Source of the DNA: Amycolatopsis acidiphila
GTDB taxonomy: Bacteria > Actinomycetota > Actinomycetes > Mycobacteriales > Pseudonocardiaceae
Assembly (NCBI RefSeq): GCF_021391495.1
Contig: NZ_CP090063.1
Location: forward strand, 6,510,001-6,574,000
DNA length: 64,000 nucleotides
Direction of reading: 5' to 3'
Of the stretch, positions 34,090 through 42,690 are shown piece by piece. Under the pieces are notes generated by a model, which made no database searches, had not been told where the DNA came from, and was given only the letters and a program-made list of their open reading frames with translations. Every line of letters starts with the position of its first letter. Within the stretch, counting starts at the first letter, position 1. Position numbers and translations under genes: made by a program.

Positions 34090-35520
34090 CTACGCCTCGC
34101 GAGGATCAGCGGCAGGAGAATTCGACATCCGGGCAAATGGGGTTGATTCCCCCAAATCCCAGAAGAGTCCCGCCATCATGCGAAGCGCTTCACGCGCGAC
34201 CGGCGCCAGCAGATGCTCGTCCGGCGCGTGCTGCGAGCACGCCGGGTAGGAGTGCGGAAGCCAGAGGGTGCACAGCCCCAGCTCTTCGGCGAACGCGTCG
34301 TTGGGAATGCTGCCACCGAGGTTGGGCAGCAGTGCCGGCTGCGCACCGGTCGTGGCCGCCACCGAGCTTTCCGCCCAGCGCACCCAGGCGTTGTCCGGGT
34401 CGGTCCGGGTCGGCCGCATGGTGCGGCCGACTTCGACCGTCACCATCGGAAACCCGTGCCGGTCGAGGTGTGCGCACAGGACCGGGCCCACACTGTCCAC
34501 TTCGGTCCCCACGACCGAACGCAGCTGGCAGTGCGCGTGCGCCGAGCCGGGGATGGCGTTGACGGGCGTGTCCGGGTTTCCCGCCGACAGCGACAGCACC
34601 TCGACGGTGTTCCACCCGACGAGCCGTTCGGCCGGGCTCAGCCCGGGTTCACCCCAGCCGTCGTCGATCGCCGGATCGTCCGGACCGCCGCCGATTTCGA
34701 TGTCCCGCAACGCTTTTCGCACGTTCTCCGGGATGTCGGGCGGCCGGAGGCCCGGCACCAGGATGCGGCCACGCGCGTCGACGATCGTGGCGAGCGCATT
34801 GGCGAGCACGGTCGCCGGGTTGCGCAGCAGGCCGCCCCAGTTCCCCGAGTGGTGCGCGCCGTCCCGGAGGTCGAGCCGCAGGGTGAACGGCGTCGACCCG
34901 CGGGAGCCGAGGAACAACGTCGGCCGGCCGGCGGCCACGCGCGGGCCGTCCGAGGCGATGAACACGTCCGCCGCGAGCTCGTCCGGACGCAGTGCGCACA
35001 CCTGCCGCAGGCCGGGCGAGCCCGCCTCTTCCCCGGTCTCCACGAGGAACTTCAGGTTGAACCCCAGCTTTCCGCGCACGAGCAGGACCTGTTCGAGCGC
35101 GGCGAGGTTGATCGTGTGCTGGCCCTTGTTGTCCGCCGTGCCGCGGCCGTACCAGCGCTCGCCTTCGACGACGACGTGCCACGGGTCCAGCCCGGGCCGC
35201 CAGCGTTCCGGCTGCCCTAGTACGACGTCGCCGTGTCCGTAGCAAAGCACGGTGGGCAACGCGGCGTCCTCGTGCCGGGTGGCGATCAGGAACGGCCAGC
35301 GGCCCGCCGGGTTCGCCACGATCTCTGTCGTGCAACCGAACCGGGCCAAGGCCGGGGCGAGCTCGTCGGCGAGGTAGCACCGCAGGACGTCCTCGGCGGC
35401 CGGATTCTGGCTCTCCGTGGGAAAAGCGACGCGGCGGCGCAGCTGTTCGAGGAACTGCCCGGAATCGAAGTAGCCGCTGACGGCCTCGATCGCGGCAGCC
35501 CGGCTCCCGGCCGCCGTCAC
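34090..35520 (-). CDS. M20-family metallopeptidase (dipeptidase-like)
   Basis: A 476-residue protein from a GTG that overlaps the aminotransferase stop. Zinc-ligand motifs are visible: VLCYGHGDVVLGQP, YGRGTADNKGQHTIN, FLVETGEEAGSPGLRQ and FIASDGPRV. The dimerisation-domain histidine lies in DGAHHSGNWGG, and the late HSYPACSQHAPDEHL gives the final metal histidine. Close families are carnosinase-like dipeptidases and ArgE/DapE-type deacylases. Coupling to a class III aminotransferase suggests release and use of an amino acid from a dipeptide or acyl conjugate (inference). Confidence 0.9.
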   Translation of the reverse strand: MTAAGSRAAAIEAVSGYFDSGQFLEQLRRRVAFPTESQNPAAEDVLRCYLADELAPALARFGCTTEIVANPAGRWPFLIATRHEDAALPTVLCYGHGDVVLGQPERWRPGLDPWHVVVEGERWYGRGTADNKGQHTINLAALEQVLLVRGKLGFNLKFLVETGEEAGSPGLRQVCALRPDELAADVFIASDGPRVAAGRPTLFLGSRGSTPFTLRLDLRDGAHHSGNWGGLLRNPATVLANALATIVDARGRILVPGLRPPDIPENVRKALRDIEIGGGPDDPAIDDGWGEPGLSPAERLVGWNTVEVLSLSAGNPDTPVNAIPGSAHAHCQLRSVVGTEVDSVGPVLCAHLDRHGFPMVTVEVGRTMRPTRTDPDNAWVRWAESSVAATTGAQPALLPNLGGSIPNDAFAEELGLCTLWLPHSYPACSQHAPDEHLLAPVAREALRMMAGLFWDLGESTPFARMSNSPAADPREA

Positions 35521-36773
35521 AGCTTGAGCGCCAGCTCGTCCAGCCCGCCGGCGAAGGCCTCGCCGATCTCCCGCAGCTGCTCGGTCTGGATGGTCAGCGG
35601 CGGCGACACCGCCAGCGCCTTGCCGAGCGGGCGCAGCAGCACACCCCGCTGCCGTACCAGCATTTGCAGGTCGTTCACCGCCGAGGGCAGCCGCCGCAGC
35701 AGCTCGGGATCCAGCTCCACGGCACCGAGGAGCCCGATCCCCGCCCGGACCTCGGCGACCAGCGAGTGCTCCGCGAGCGGCGCCAGCGCCTCGGCCAGCA
35801 CGCCCTCCATGGTCCGGCCGCGCTCGACAAGCCCATCGCGCTCCAGCAGGTCGATGTTGACCAACCCGGCGGCGCAGGCAGCTGGGTGACCCGAGTACGT
35901 CGCGCCGTGGCGCAGCGCGTTGCCGCCCCGCTCCCAGAACGGCTCCGCGACCCGGCCGTGCGCCACGACGCCGCCGAGCGGCAGGTACCCGCTCGTCACG
36001 CCCTTGGCGAAGGTGATCAGGTCGGGCTCGGCGTCCCAGCGCTCGACGCCGAACCAGGTGCCGAGGCGGCCGAACCCGCAGATCACCGCGTCCGCGATGG
36101 CGAGCACGCCGTACTCGTGGCAGACCTCGATCACGCCCCGCAGGTAACCCTCCGGCGGCGGGAGCACGCCACCGGCACCGATCACCGGCTCGAACAGGAA
36201 GGCCGCGACGTTCTCCGGCCCGACCCGCAGGATCTCCTCGCGCAGCGCGTCGACCGAGTCGTACCGCACCCGGGAGGACGACGGCAGGATCTCGCCGAAC
36301 CCGCTGCGGTTGGCCTCGATACCTGCGATACCGGTGCCGATCCCGTTGGTGCCGTGGTAGGACTGCGCGCGGCTGATCACGTGCACGCGGCCGGGCTCGC
36401 CCTGCGCGTCGTGGTAGCGGCGGGCGATCTTCACCGCGGAGTCGATGGCCTCGCCGCCACCGGTGGTCAGGAAGACCTTCGCGTCGGGCAGCGGCGCGAG
36501 ACCGGCGATCCGGTTCGCGATCGCGCGGGCGGGCTCGTTCGCGAAGTCGCCGAAGATCGAGTAACCGGCGAGCTTGCGCATCTGCTCGGCCGCGGCGTCG
36601 GCGATCTCGCGGCGGCCGTGCCCCACGTTGACGTACCAGAGGCTGGCTGTGGCGTCGAGGTAACGGTTGCCGTCGGTGTCGTAGACCCACACGTCCTCGC
36701 CGCGGTCGAGGACGAACTCGCCCTCCCGCACGGCCGCCATGTCCGAGAACGGGTGCCACAGTGCTGTCTCCAT
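35517..36773 (-). CDS. Class III PLP aminotransferase (omega-amino acid type)
   Basis: A 418-residue protein. It starts METALWHPFSDM, typical of omega-amino acid:pyruvate or adenosylmethionine-type transaminases. Cofactor residues are visible: TTGGGEAIDSAVKIARRYH phosphate loop, SRAQSYHGTNGIGTG with the ring-stacking tyrosine, Asp228 in AIADAVICGFGRLG, and the PLP lysine Lys257 in LITFAKGVTSGYLPLGG. The residue after Asp228 is Ala where Glu is most common. It overlaps the M20 gene downstream and lies four bases after the FAD oxidase gene. The substrate is not identifiable; beta-alanine, GABA or a polyamine would fit. Confidence 0.92.
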   Translation of the reverse strand: METALWHPFSDMAAVREGEFVLDRGEDVWVYDTDGNRYLDATASLWYVNVGHGRREIADAAAEQMRKLAGYSIFGDFANEPARAIANRIAGLAPLPDAKVFLTTGGGEAIDSAVKIARRYHDAQGEPGRVHVISRAQSYHGTNGIGTGIAGIEANRSGFGEILPSSSRVRYDSVDALREEILRVGPENVAAFLFEPVIGAGGVLPPPEGYLRGVIEVCHEYGVLAIADAVICGFGRLGTWFGVERWDAEPDLITFAKGVTSGYLPLGGVVAHGRVAEPFWERGGNALRHGATYSGHPAACAAGLVNIDLLERDGLVERGRTMEGVLAEALAPLAEHSLVAEVRAGIGLLGAVELDPELLRRLPSAVNDLQMLVRQRGVLLRPLGKALAVSPPLTIQTEQLREIGEAFAGGLDELALKL

Positions 36774-36777
36774 GAGA

Positions 36778-38130
36778 TCAGCATGGCGGGCGGCGGAGCA
36801 CTTTTCCAGGGTTGAGGATCCCGCGCGGATCGAAGGCCTGTTTGACCGCCTGGTGCACGGACAGCCCGACCTCGCCCAGTTCGGTCTCCAGCCAGGGCTG
36901 CTTGAGCGTGCCGATGCCGTGCTCGCCGGTGATCGTGCCGCCGAGGCGCAGGCCGAGCTGCATGATCGCGTCGAAGGCCGCCTGGCCGCGTCGCACCGAG
37001 TCCGGATCGGCGGCGTCGAACACGACCGTCGGGTGCATGTTCCCGTCGCCGGCGTGGCCGCAGCACGGGATGCGCACGCCGTGCTCGTGCCCGATGGCGG
37101 CGATCCCCTCGACCAGCTCGGCCAGCCGCGACCTCGGCACGCACACGTCGTCGACCAGCTGATCGCCGAGCTCCCCGACCGCGTCGCCGACGAGCCTGCG
37201 CGCTTCGATCAGCAGGTCCGCCTCGGCCTGGTCGGTCGCGACGAACACCTCGGTCGCGCCGTGCTCCCGGGCGACCTTCGCGAACGCGTCGAGATCGTCG
37301 TGCGCCGCCGGACCGCGGTCGGACTGGGCGATGAGGACCGCGCCGACGTCGTCCGGGAAGCCGAGGTCGCGGTAGGCGGAGACGGCGTCGACGGTCGCGG
37401 AGTCCATGAACTCCAGCACCGACGGCCGCCGCCCGCTGCTCAGGTAGTCGCCGACCACCCCGCACGCGGCGGCCGGGGTGGCGAAGAAGGCGAGCGCGGT
37501 CAACGGTCTCTCCGCCGCGGACCGCAGCGCGACGGTGACCTCGGTGACGACGCCGAGGGTGCCCTCGGAGCCGGTGAACAGCCGTACGAGGTCGTACCCG
37601 GCGACCCCCTTCGCGGTGCGGCGGCCGGTGCGCAGGATCCGCCCGTCCGCCAGCACGACCTCCAGCTCCCGGACGAAGTCGCTGGTCACGCCGTACTTCA
37701 CGCAGCACAGGCCGCCCGCGTTGGTGGCCACGTTGCCGCCGATGGTCGAGATCTGCCATGACCCGGGGTCGGGCGGGTAGAACAGGCCCTTCTCGGCGAC
37801 GGCCGCGGACAGCACTGCGTTGATCACGCCGGGCTCGACGGTGGCGGTGTGGTTGAGCTCGTCGATCGCGAGGATCCGGTCCATCCGCTCCAGTGACAGC
37901 AGGATCGCGCCCTCGACCGCGGTGGCCCCGCCGGACATGCCGGTGCGCGCGCCCTGCGGGACGACGGGGATCCGGTGCTCGTGCGCGAACTCCAGGACGC
38001 GGGCGACCTCGGCGGTCGACCGCGGCCGGGCGAGCGCGGCGGGTCGTCCGGCGACGACGAACCCAGCGCGATCGGACCGGTAGGCCTCCAGCACGTCGGG
38101 GTCGGTGGTCACGTAATCGGCTTCGATCAT
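36778..38130 (-). CDS. FAD-linked oxidase, GlcD / D-2-hydroxy-acid dehydrogenase type
   Basis: A 450-residue protein with an N-terminal PCMH FAD-binding domain (IPVVPQGARTGMSGGATAVE, EPGVINAVLSAAVAEKGLFY, TIGGNVATNAGGLCCVKYG) and a C-terminal FAD-oxidase domain (IPCCGHAGDGNMHPTVVFD, GGTITGEHGIGTLKQPWL). The His-rich late motifs match metal- and substrate-binding residues of glycolate and D-lactate dehydrogenases. First gene of a tightly spaced leftward run. A divergent TetR gene and an inverted repeat lie upstream. Confidence 0.92.
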   Translation of the reverse strand: MIEADYVTTDPDVLEAYRSDRAGFVVAGRPAALARPRSTAEVARVLEFAHEHRIPVVPQGARTGMSGGATAVEGAILLSLERMDRILAIDELNHTATVEPGVINAVLSAAVAEKGLFYPPDPGSWQISTIGGNVATNAGGLCCVKYGVTSDFVRELEVVLADGRILRTGRRTAKGVAGYDLVRLFTGSEGTLGVVTEVTVALRSAAERPLTALAFFATPAAACGVVGDYLSSGRRPSVLEFMDSATVDAVSAYRDLGFPDDVGAVLIAQSDRGPAAHDDLDAFAKVAREHGATEVFVATDQAEADLLIEARRLVGDAVGELGDQLVDDVCVPRSRLAELVEGIAAIGHEHGVRIPCCGHAGDGNMHPTVVFDAADPDSVRRGQAAFDAIMQLGLRLGGTITGEHGIGTLKQPWLETELGEVGLSVHQAVKQAFDPRGILNPGKVLRRPPC

Positions 38131-38176
38131 CGGGCTCCCCTCGTCGGCTCGACCATAGCGTTACTCATGCTTGGCA

Positions 38177-38220
38177 TTTCTTACTTGGTTGAGGTACCGT
38201 TTCCTCGTGCAGGTAAGAAG
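38177..38220. promoter_or_regulatory. Imperfect inverted repeat across the TetR start
   Basis: Arms at 38177-38194 and 38203-38220 (outer part TTCTTAC against GTAAGAA) match at 13 of 18 positions around an eight-base centre. The site covers the TetR GTG at 38207, so binding would shut off its own gene and could also repress the divergent FAD oxidase operon. Confidence 0.5.
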
Positions 38221-38794
38221 CTTCACCGCCGAGGCGCGGCGGACGCAGATCGTGGGGGCGGCGATCGAGGTGATCGCCGAGGTGGGCTATCCACAGGCGT
38301 CGTTCGCGCGGATCGCCGAGCGCGCGCGGCTGAGCAGCACGCGGCTGATCTCGTACCACTTCGCGGGCAAGAAAGAGCTGATCGAAGAGGTCGTGGCGCA
38401 GCTGTACCGGGAGATCGGCGGCCACATGTCCGAGCGGGTGTCCGCGGCGGCCACGCCCTTGGCGGCGCTGCACGCGTACATCGAGGGGTACGTCGAGTTC
38501 GTCGCCGGGCACCGGACGCAGATGAAGGCGCTGCTGAGCATCTTCCTCAACGGCGCGCTGGAGTTCGACCCGGCCGAGCAGGAGGCCGTGGTGCTGTCGC
38601 CGGTGGAGCAGATCCTGCGGGACGGCCAGGCCGCGGGTGCCTTCCGCCAGTGCGACCTGCGGGTGGCGGCCGCGGCGGTGCAGCGGAGCCTCGACGGGAT
38701 CCCGCTGATGCTGGAGTCCCATCCGGACCTGGACCTGGAAACCTGTGCGCGCGAACTCGTGACCCTCTTCGACCACGCGCTGTGTGCGTCATGA
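38207..38794 (+). CDS. TetR-family regulator
   Basis: A 195-residue protein from the GTG at 38207; an ATG at 38171 would add 12 residues of poor match. The helix-turn-helix is in AEARRTQIVGAAIEVIAEVG and ASFARIAERARLSSTRLISY, followed by HFAGKKELIEEVV. The C-terminal ligand domain is helical (ALHAYIEGYVEFVAGHRTQM). It overlaps the following membrane protein gene by four bases and faces the FAD oxidase operon. Control of both units is likely. Confidence 0.88.
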   Translation: MQVRSFTAEARRTQIVGAAIEVIAEVGYPQASFARIAERARLSSTRLISYHFAGKKELIEEVVAQLYREIGGHMSERVSAAATPLAALHAYIEGYVEFVAGHRTQMKALLSIFLNGALEFDPAEQEAVVLSPVEQILRDGQAAGAFRQCDLRVAAAAVQRSLDGIPLMLESHPDLDLETCARELVTLFDHALCAS

Positions 38795-39492
38795 GCGGGG
38801 AGCAGCGTGGCGGCACGCGTAACGCCGAAGCCTCACCCGCACCCGCACGGCGCCTGCGGCAGAGCGGCGTCATGGCGTTCGACATCGCAGCGCCGATCGG
38901 GTTGTACTACGTGCTCCGCGCCGCTGGGGTGAGCGTGTACCTGGCCCTGCTGGTCAGCGCCGTGCTCCCCGTACTCAGCACCGTCGTGCAGATCCTGCGC
39001 CGGCGCAGGCTCGACCAGCTGGGTGCCTTCATGGCCGGGATGATGATCATGTCCGCCCTCGTCGCGCTGATCAGCGGCAGCGAGCGCTTCCTGCTCGCCA
39101 AGGACGGCTGGCTCACCGCCGTCGCCGGTCTCTGGATGCTGGCCACCACGCGTGCGCGCCGCCCGTTCGTCTACCACTTCGCCCGGGTGCTGCTCGAGGG
39201 CAGGGTGGGTCCGCGGGGCGAGTCCTTCGAGTCGCTGTGGGACCGGCTGCCCGCGTTCCAGCACCTCTGGCGGGTGGCCTGCGTCATCTGGGGCACCGCG
39301 ACCCTGCTCGACGCCGGCGTCCGCATCACGATGGCCTACACGCTGCCGGTCAACCTGGTGCCCGCGCTGAACGGCGTGCAGTACGGCGTGCTGTTCGTGC
39401 TCCTGCAGGTCGCGACCAACATCTACTACTTCCGCGCAGGCCTGTTCAACCCACGCTCCCGGCTCTACCAGCCACTTCAGCCCGCGGGCTGA
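38791..39492 (+). CDS. VC0807-like membrane protein
   Basis: A 233-residue protein with about five or six hydrophobic helices. After a 25-residue polar start come GVMAFDIAAPIGLYYVLRAA and YLALLVSAVLPVLSTVVQIL, then FMAGMMIMSALVALISGSER and two or three C-terminal helices ending NIYYFRAGLFNPRSRLY. The layout matches the VC0807 family of integral membrane proteins, function unknown. It is translationally coupled to the TetR gene and may be its regulated target. Its 3' end overlaps the convergent DivIVA-like gene by 16 bases. Confidence 0.75.
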   Translation: MSGEQRGGTRNAEASPAPARRLRQSGVMAFDIAAPIGLYYVLRAAGVSVYLALLVSAVLPVLSTVVQILRRRRLDQLGAFMAGMMIMSALVALISGSERFLLAKDGWLTAVAGLWMLATTRARRPFVYHFARVLLEGRVGPRGESFESLWDRLPAFQHLWRVACVIWGTATLLDAGVRITMAYTLPVNLVPALNGVQYGVLFVLLQVATNIYYFRAGLFNPRSRLYQPLQPAG

Positions 39493-40358
39493 ACAGCCGG
39501 TTGCTTGCGCGGCTCGGGCACGATCTCGATCCGTGGCGGTGGCGGCTCGACCTGCAGCAGCGGGGTCGCATCGGCGAGGAGCTGCTGCGTGGCGTGCAGC
39601 TGATCGGTGGTGCGCCGGCGCAACGCGTCGAGCGCGTCGGCCTTGCGTTGTGCCTGATCGAGCAGCTGCCGGGCCTTCTCCTCGGCCTCGGCGACCAGCC
39701 GTTCACACCTGGCCGCCGCCTTCTTCTCCTGCTCCTCGACGGCCGCGATGGCCGCCGCCCGGCGGACCCCCATCGCCTCCTCGAAGTCCTTCTCGACGTC
39801 GTGCCGCCGCCGCGCCGCATGCTCGTCCAGCCGGTGCCTGGTCTCGGCTGCCTCGCTGGTCAGCGCCGCGACCTGGGCCCGCGTACGGCGCATCAGCTCT
39901 TCGTGCTCGGCGGTGGCCTGCTTGCGCCGCGCGTCCACCTCCGCGACCAGGTGTTCGTGCCGCTCCCGCAGCCGCTGCGCGGCCTGCTCGGCCGCCGCCC
40001 AGCTGCGCTCGGCGGCGGCACGCGCCCGCTCGGTGATCTCGGTGGCCTCGTCCTCGGCCAGCTCGACCATCCGCAGCAGCCGTTCGCTGAGCCCGTCCGC
40101 CTCGATGGGCGTGCGGCTGATGCGGTCGATCTTCGCGCGCAGCCGGTCGTTCTCACTGCGGAGATCTTCCAGCCGCCGCGCGAGGTTCTCCGCGCTGGCG
40201 GCCGCCGCGTCCCGATCGGCGATCACCATCCGCAGGTCCGCCTCGACCCGCTGCACGTACTCCCGGACCTGGCGCGCGTCGTACCCGCGCCAGGACCGGT
40301 CGAAATCCGTACTGAGCGGAACCAGATCCTCACGAGAGTCAACGCCGGCCATCAGCAC
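39477..40358 (-). CDS. DivIVA-like coiled-coil protein
   Basis: A 293-residue protein (291 from an ATG at 40352). STDFDRSWRGYDARQVREYV resembles the DivIVA membrane-targeting N-terminus, in which a GYD/QVD motif precedes the coil. Residues 40-265 are an almost continuous charged coiled coil (many EA, RA and AE heptads, for example ERARAAAERSWAAAEQAAQR). The Pro-rich tail (EPPPPRIEIVPEPRKQ) is probably disordered. It is shorter than Wag31 and may be one of the polar-growth or cytoskeleton-associated coiled-coil proteins of actinobacteria (inference). Confidence 0.78.
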   Translation of the reverse strand: MLMAGVDSREDLVPLSTDFDRSWRGYDARQVREYVQRVEADLRMVIADRDAAAASAENLARRLEDLRSENDRLRAKIDRISRTPIEADGLSERLLRMVELAEDEATEITERARAAAERSWAAAEQAAQRLRERHEHLVAEVDARRKQATAEHEELMRRTRAQVAALTSEAAETRHRLDEHAARRRHDVEKDFEEAMGVRRAAAIAAVEEQEKKAAARCERLVAEAEEKARQLLDQAQRKADALDALRRRTTDQLHATQQLLADATPLLQVEPPPPRIEIVPEPRKQPAVQPAG

Positions 40359-40402
40359 CTCCCGAAGCGACAGTCCTTAGTGGACTATCAAGTCAAAACC
40401 CG

Positions 40403-41638
40403 TTATTGCCAAGCATCCTCTTTCCGAGGCCGTCCGTCCACCAGCATGGCCGCATCGGCGTAATTTTCCAGTGTGACGCCGTCCGCCTTCCCCTGGAGGT
40501 CACCGGTCAGCATGGACCGCCAGGGCCCGGCGAGCATCAGCTTGGTCAGCACGTTGCCCGCCGTGATCATCGCCCGGCCCTTGGGCAGGAACAGGTTTGT
40601 CCCGCCAGGCATGGGTTTCCTGTTCTCCGTGACGTAGCGGTCGAGAACGTCACGGTAGCGGGCGAACGCCCGAGCGTGCTCACCTCCGGCCGCCGCAAGC
40701 TCGGCCGCGAGGACGTAGGCGCCGACGACGGCCATGCTCGTGCCCATGCCGGCCGACCCGCCGAACGCGGCGTCGCCGACGAGCGCGACCCGGCCCCTCG
40801 ACCACTCCTCGATGGTGACCATGCTCTCCCGGTCGAAGTAGAAATCCGTTGTCTCCCACATGGATTCCAGCATCCGGGGCACCTGCCAGCCCTCGCCGGC
40901 CATCGCCTCGGCGACTATCTGCTTCTGCCGGGCGACGTCGCGCCGGTCGTAGTCGAGCGGCGGCCCGGCGAAGAAGAACATGCCTCGCGTCCGCCCGGTC
41001 CGGGTCGGATAGAGCGCCGCCCGCTTGCGGCCGGGCATCACGTACATCAACTGCCAGTCCGTCAGCGGGACGTCCGCGTCCGTCGCGAAGATGACCTTGT
41101 AGTACCCCTGGTCCCGGGTGAACCCGGACGCGGGGCCGAAGGCGAGGCGGCGGACTCCCGAATGCAGCCCGTCCGCGCCCACGACGACGTCGAACCGACG
41201 TGACGTCCCGCCGGCAAACGTCACGTCCACCCCATCGGCGTCCTGACGCAGTGCGGCGATGGACTCGTCGAAGAGGTATTCGACGTCTTCGCGAGTGGCG
41301 TCGTACAAGATCCGGCCGAGGTCGGCGCGCAGGATCTCGATGTCGGCGATGATCCCGCCGGAGTGACCGCTCAGGTCGCTGCCCCAGTTCCACAGCCGCC
41401 GGTTGTCCCGGTCGACCGCACTCATTCCGACCACGCCGGTGTGGCAGGCGCGGACCTGCGGCATCAGACCCATCCGCTCGATCACCTCGCGGGCCACGCC
41501 GCGCAGGTCGACCGCCTGCCCGCCCTCCCGTGGTGCCGGGGCCCGTTCGACGACGGTGACGGTGCAGCCGTAACGGCGCAGCCAGTAGCCCAGCGTCGGT
41601 CCGGCGATGCTCGCTCCAGAAATCAGTACGTTAGTCAT
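40403..41638 (-). CDS. FAD-dependent aromatic monooxygenase (PHBH fold)
   Basis: A 411-residue protein from the ATG at 41638. The dinucleotide fold starts MTNVLISGASIAGPTLGYWL with the GxSIAG variant common in TetX-like and rifampicin-monooxygenase-like enzymes. VVVGADGLHSGVRRLAFG is the DG motif, and GRVALVGDAAFGGSAGMGTS the GD motif. The enzyme hydroxylates a small molecule, possibly an antibiotic or phenol; the substrate is unknown. It faces a divergent GntR-TetR fusion regulator, a pattern common for drug-modifying flavoenzymes. Confidence 0.9.
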   Translation of the reverse strand: MTNVLISGASIAGPTLGYWLRRYGCTVTVVERAPAPREGGQAVDLRGVAREVIERMGLMPQVRACHTGVVGMSAVDRDNRRLWNWGSDLSGHSGGIIADIEILRADLGRILYDATREDVEYLFDESIAALRQDADGVDVTFAGGTSRRFDVVVGADGLHSGVRRLAFGPASGFTRDQGYYKVIFATDADVPLTDWQLMYVMPGRKRAALYPTRTGRTRGMFFFAGPPLDYDRRDVARQKQIVAEAMAGEGWQVPRMLESMWETTDFYFDRESMVTIEEWSRGRVALVGDAAFGGSAGMGTSMAVVGAYVLAAELAAAGGEHARAFARYRDVLDRYVTENRKPMPGGTNLFLPKGRAMITAGNVLTKLMLAGPWRSMLTGDLQGKADGVTLENYADAAMLVDGRPRKEDAWQ

Positions 41639-41679
41639 GCGTACACCGTACGAACACTTGCGGTACGATGTAAAGTTTC

Positions 41680-41725
41680 CTAGTGCACCTACTCCGAAGT
41701 GCGAGAACACAGACAAGCGCACTAG
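41680..41725. promoter_or_regulatory. Operator-like repeats between monooxygenase and fusion regulator
   Basis: CTAGTGC (41680-41686) and GCACTAG (41719-41725) are a perfect inverted pair 32 bases apart. Between them AAGTGCG and, at the right arm, GCGCACT repeat the AGTGC half-site. The gap (41639-41744) is clearly lower in GC than the genes. Confidence 0.5.
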
Positions 41726-41744
41726 TACACTGAAGGGCTCCAGA

Positions 41745-42638
41745 ATGCCGCACCCGTACGCCAGGATCGTCGCCGAGCTGCAGCGCCGAATCGCCACCGG
41801 CGAGCTGCGCCCGGGTGACCGGGTCCCCTCGACGCGCCAGCTGACCCAGGAATGGGGCGTCGCGATGGCCACCGCGACCAAGGCGTTGTCGACCCTGCGG
41901 CAGCAGGGGCTGGTGCGGGCGGTGCAGGGCGTCGGCACGGTCGTCGCGGACGGGCGGCGGGCTCCGCGCGCCGAGCCCGAGCAGGAGCTGACCCGAGAGC
42001 GCGTGGTGGCCGCGGCCATCCAGGTCGCCGACGCCGAGGGCATGGCGAACGTGTCGATGCGCCGGATCGCGACCGAGCTGGGCGTCGCGACGATGTCGCT
42101 GTACCGGCACGTGCCCGGCAAGGAGGAGCTGGTCGTGCTGATGGTCGACACCGCGATCGCGGAGGAGAGCCTGCCGGAGACGCCGCCGGACGGCTGGCGC
42201 GCGCGGCTCGAGCTGTCGTCGCGGCTGCAATGGCGCCTCTACCGCAAGCACCGCTGGCTGGCTCCGGCGATCTCGATGACCAGGCCGCAGGCCCTGCCGA
42301 ACGCGCTCAACCACACGGAATGGTCCCTGCGGGCGCTGGCGGGCGTGGAGCCGAAGGCCAGGCTCTACGCCTACCTGACCGTCTTCGGCTACGTCCGCGG
42401 GGTGGCGATGAACCTGGAGGCCGAGGCCCAGGCGGAGCAGGACACCAGGCTGACGCCGGACGAGTGGATGGACACCCAGGAGGACTTCCTGAAGCCGCTC
42501 GTCGACAGCGGGCGGCTGCCCGCGTTCGCCGAGCTCGTCACGCACGACATAGATTTCGAGCTGGAGGACCTCTTCGAGTTCGGCCTGGCGCGGGTACTCG
42601 ATGGGCTGGAGAAATTGGTCGTACCGCCGATGCGGTGA
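41745..42638 (+). CDS. GntR-TetR fusion transcription regulator
   Basis: A 297-residue protein with two DNA-binding domains. Residues 1-70 are a GntR winged helix (YARIVAELQRRIATGELRPG, DRVPSTRQLTQEWGVAMATA, LRQQGLVRAVQGVGTVV). Residues about 80-130 are a TetR helix-turn-helix (TRERVVAAAIQVADAEGMAN, VSMRRIATELGVATMSLYRH). The rest resembles the TetR C-terminal ligand domain of tetracycline-repressor type. Two reading heads may bind the spaced half-sites seen upstream. It is divergent from the FAD monooxygenase, so it likely controls that gene in response to its substrate. Confidence 0.88.
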   Translation: MPHPYARIVAELQRRIATGELRPGDRVPSTRQLTQEWGVAMATATKALSTLRQQGLVRAVQGVGTVVADGRRAPRAEPEQELTRERVVAAAIQVADAEGMANVSMRRIATELGVATMSLYRHVPGKEELVVLMVDTAIAEESLPETPPDGWRARLELSSRLQWRLYRKHRWLAPAISMTRPQALPNALNHTEWSLRALAGVEPKARLYAYLTVFGYVRGVAMNLEAEAQAEQDTRLTPDEWMDTQEDFLKPLVDSGRLPAFAELVTHDIDFELEDLFEFGLARVLDGLEKLVVPPMR

Positions 42639-42690
42639 CACGCAGGGTAGCTCCGTGATCGTTCCCGGGTCGACGCCGTAGCCTGACCGG

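Noticed and set aside
40372-40386. AGTCC-N5-GGACT upstream of the DivIVA-like gene, with TTGACT nearby
   Set aside because: Arms are only five bases and no -10 box lies at a proper distance from the TTGACT, so neither operator nor promoter is supported.
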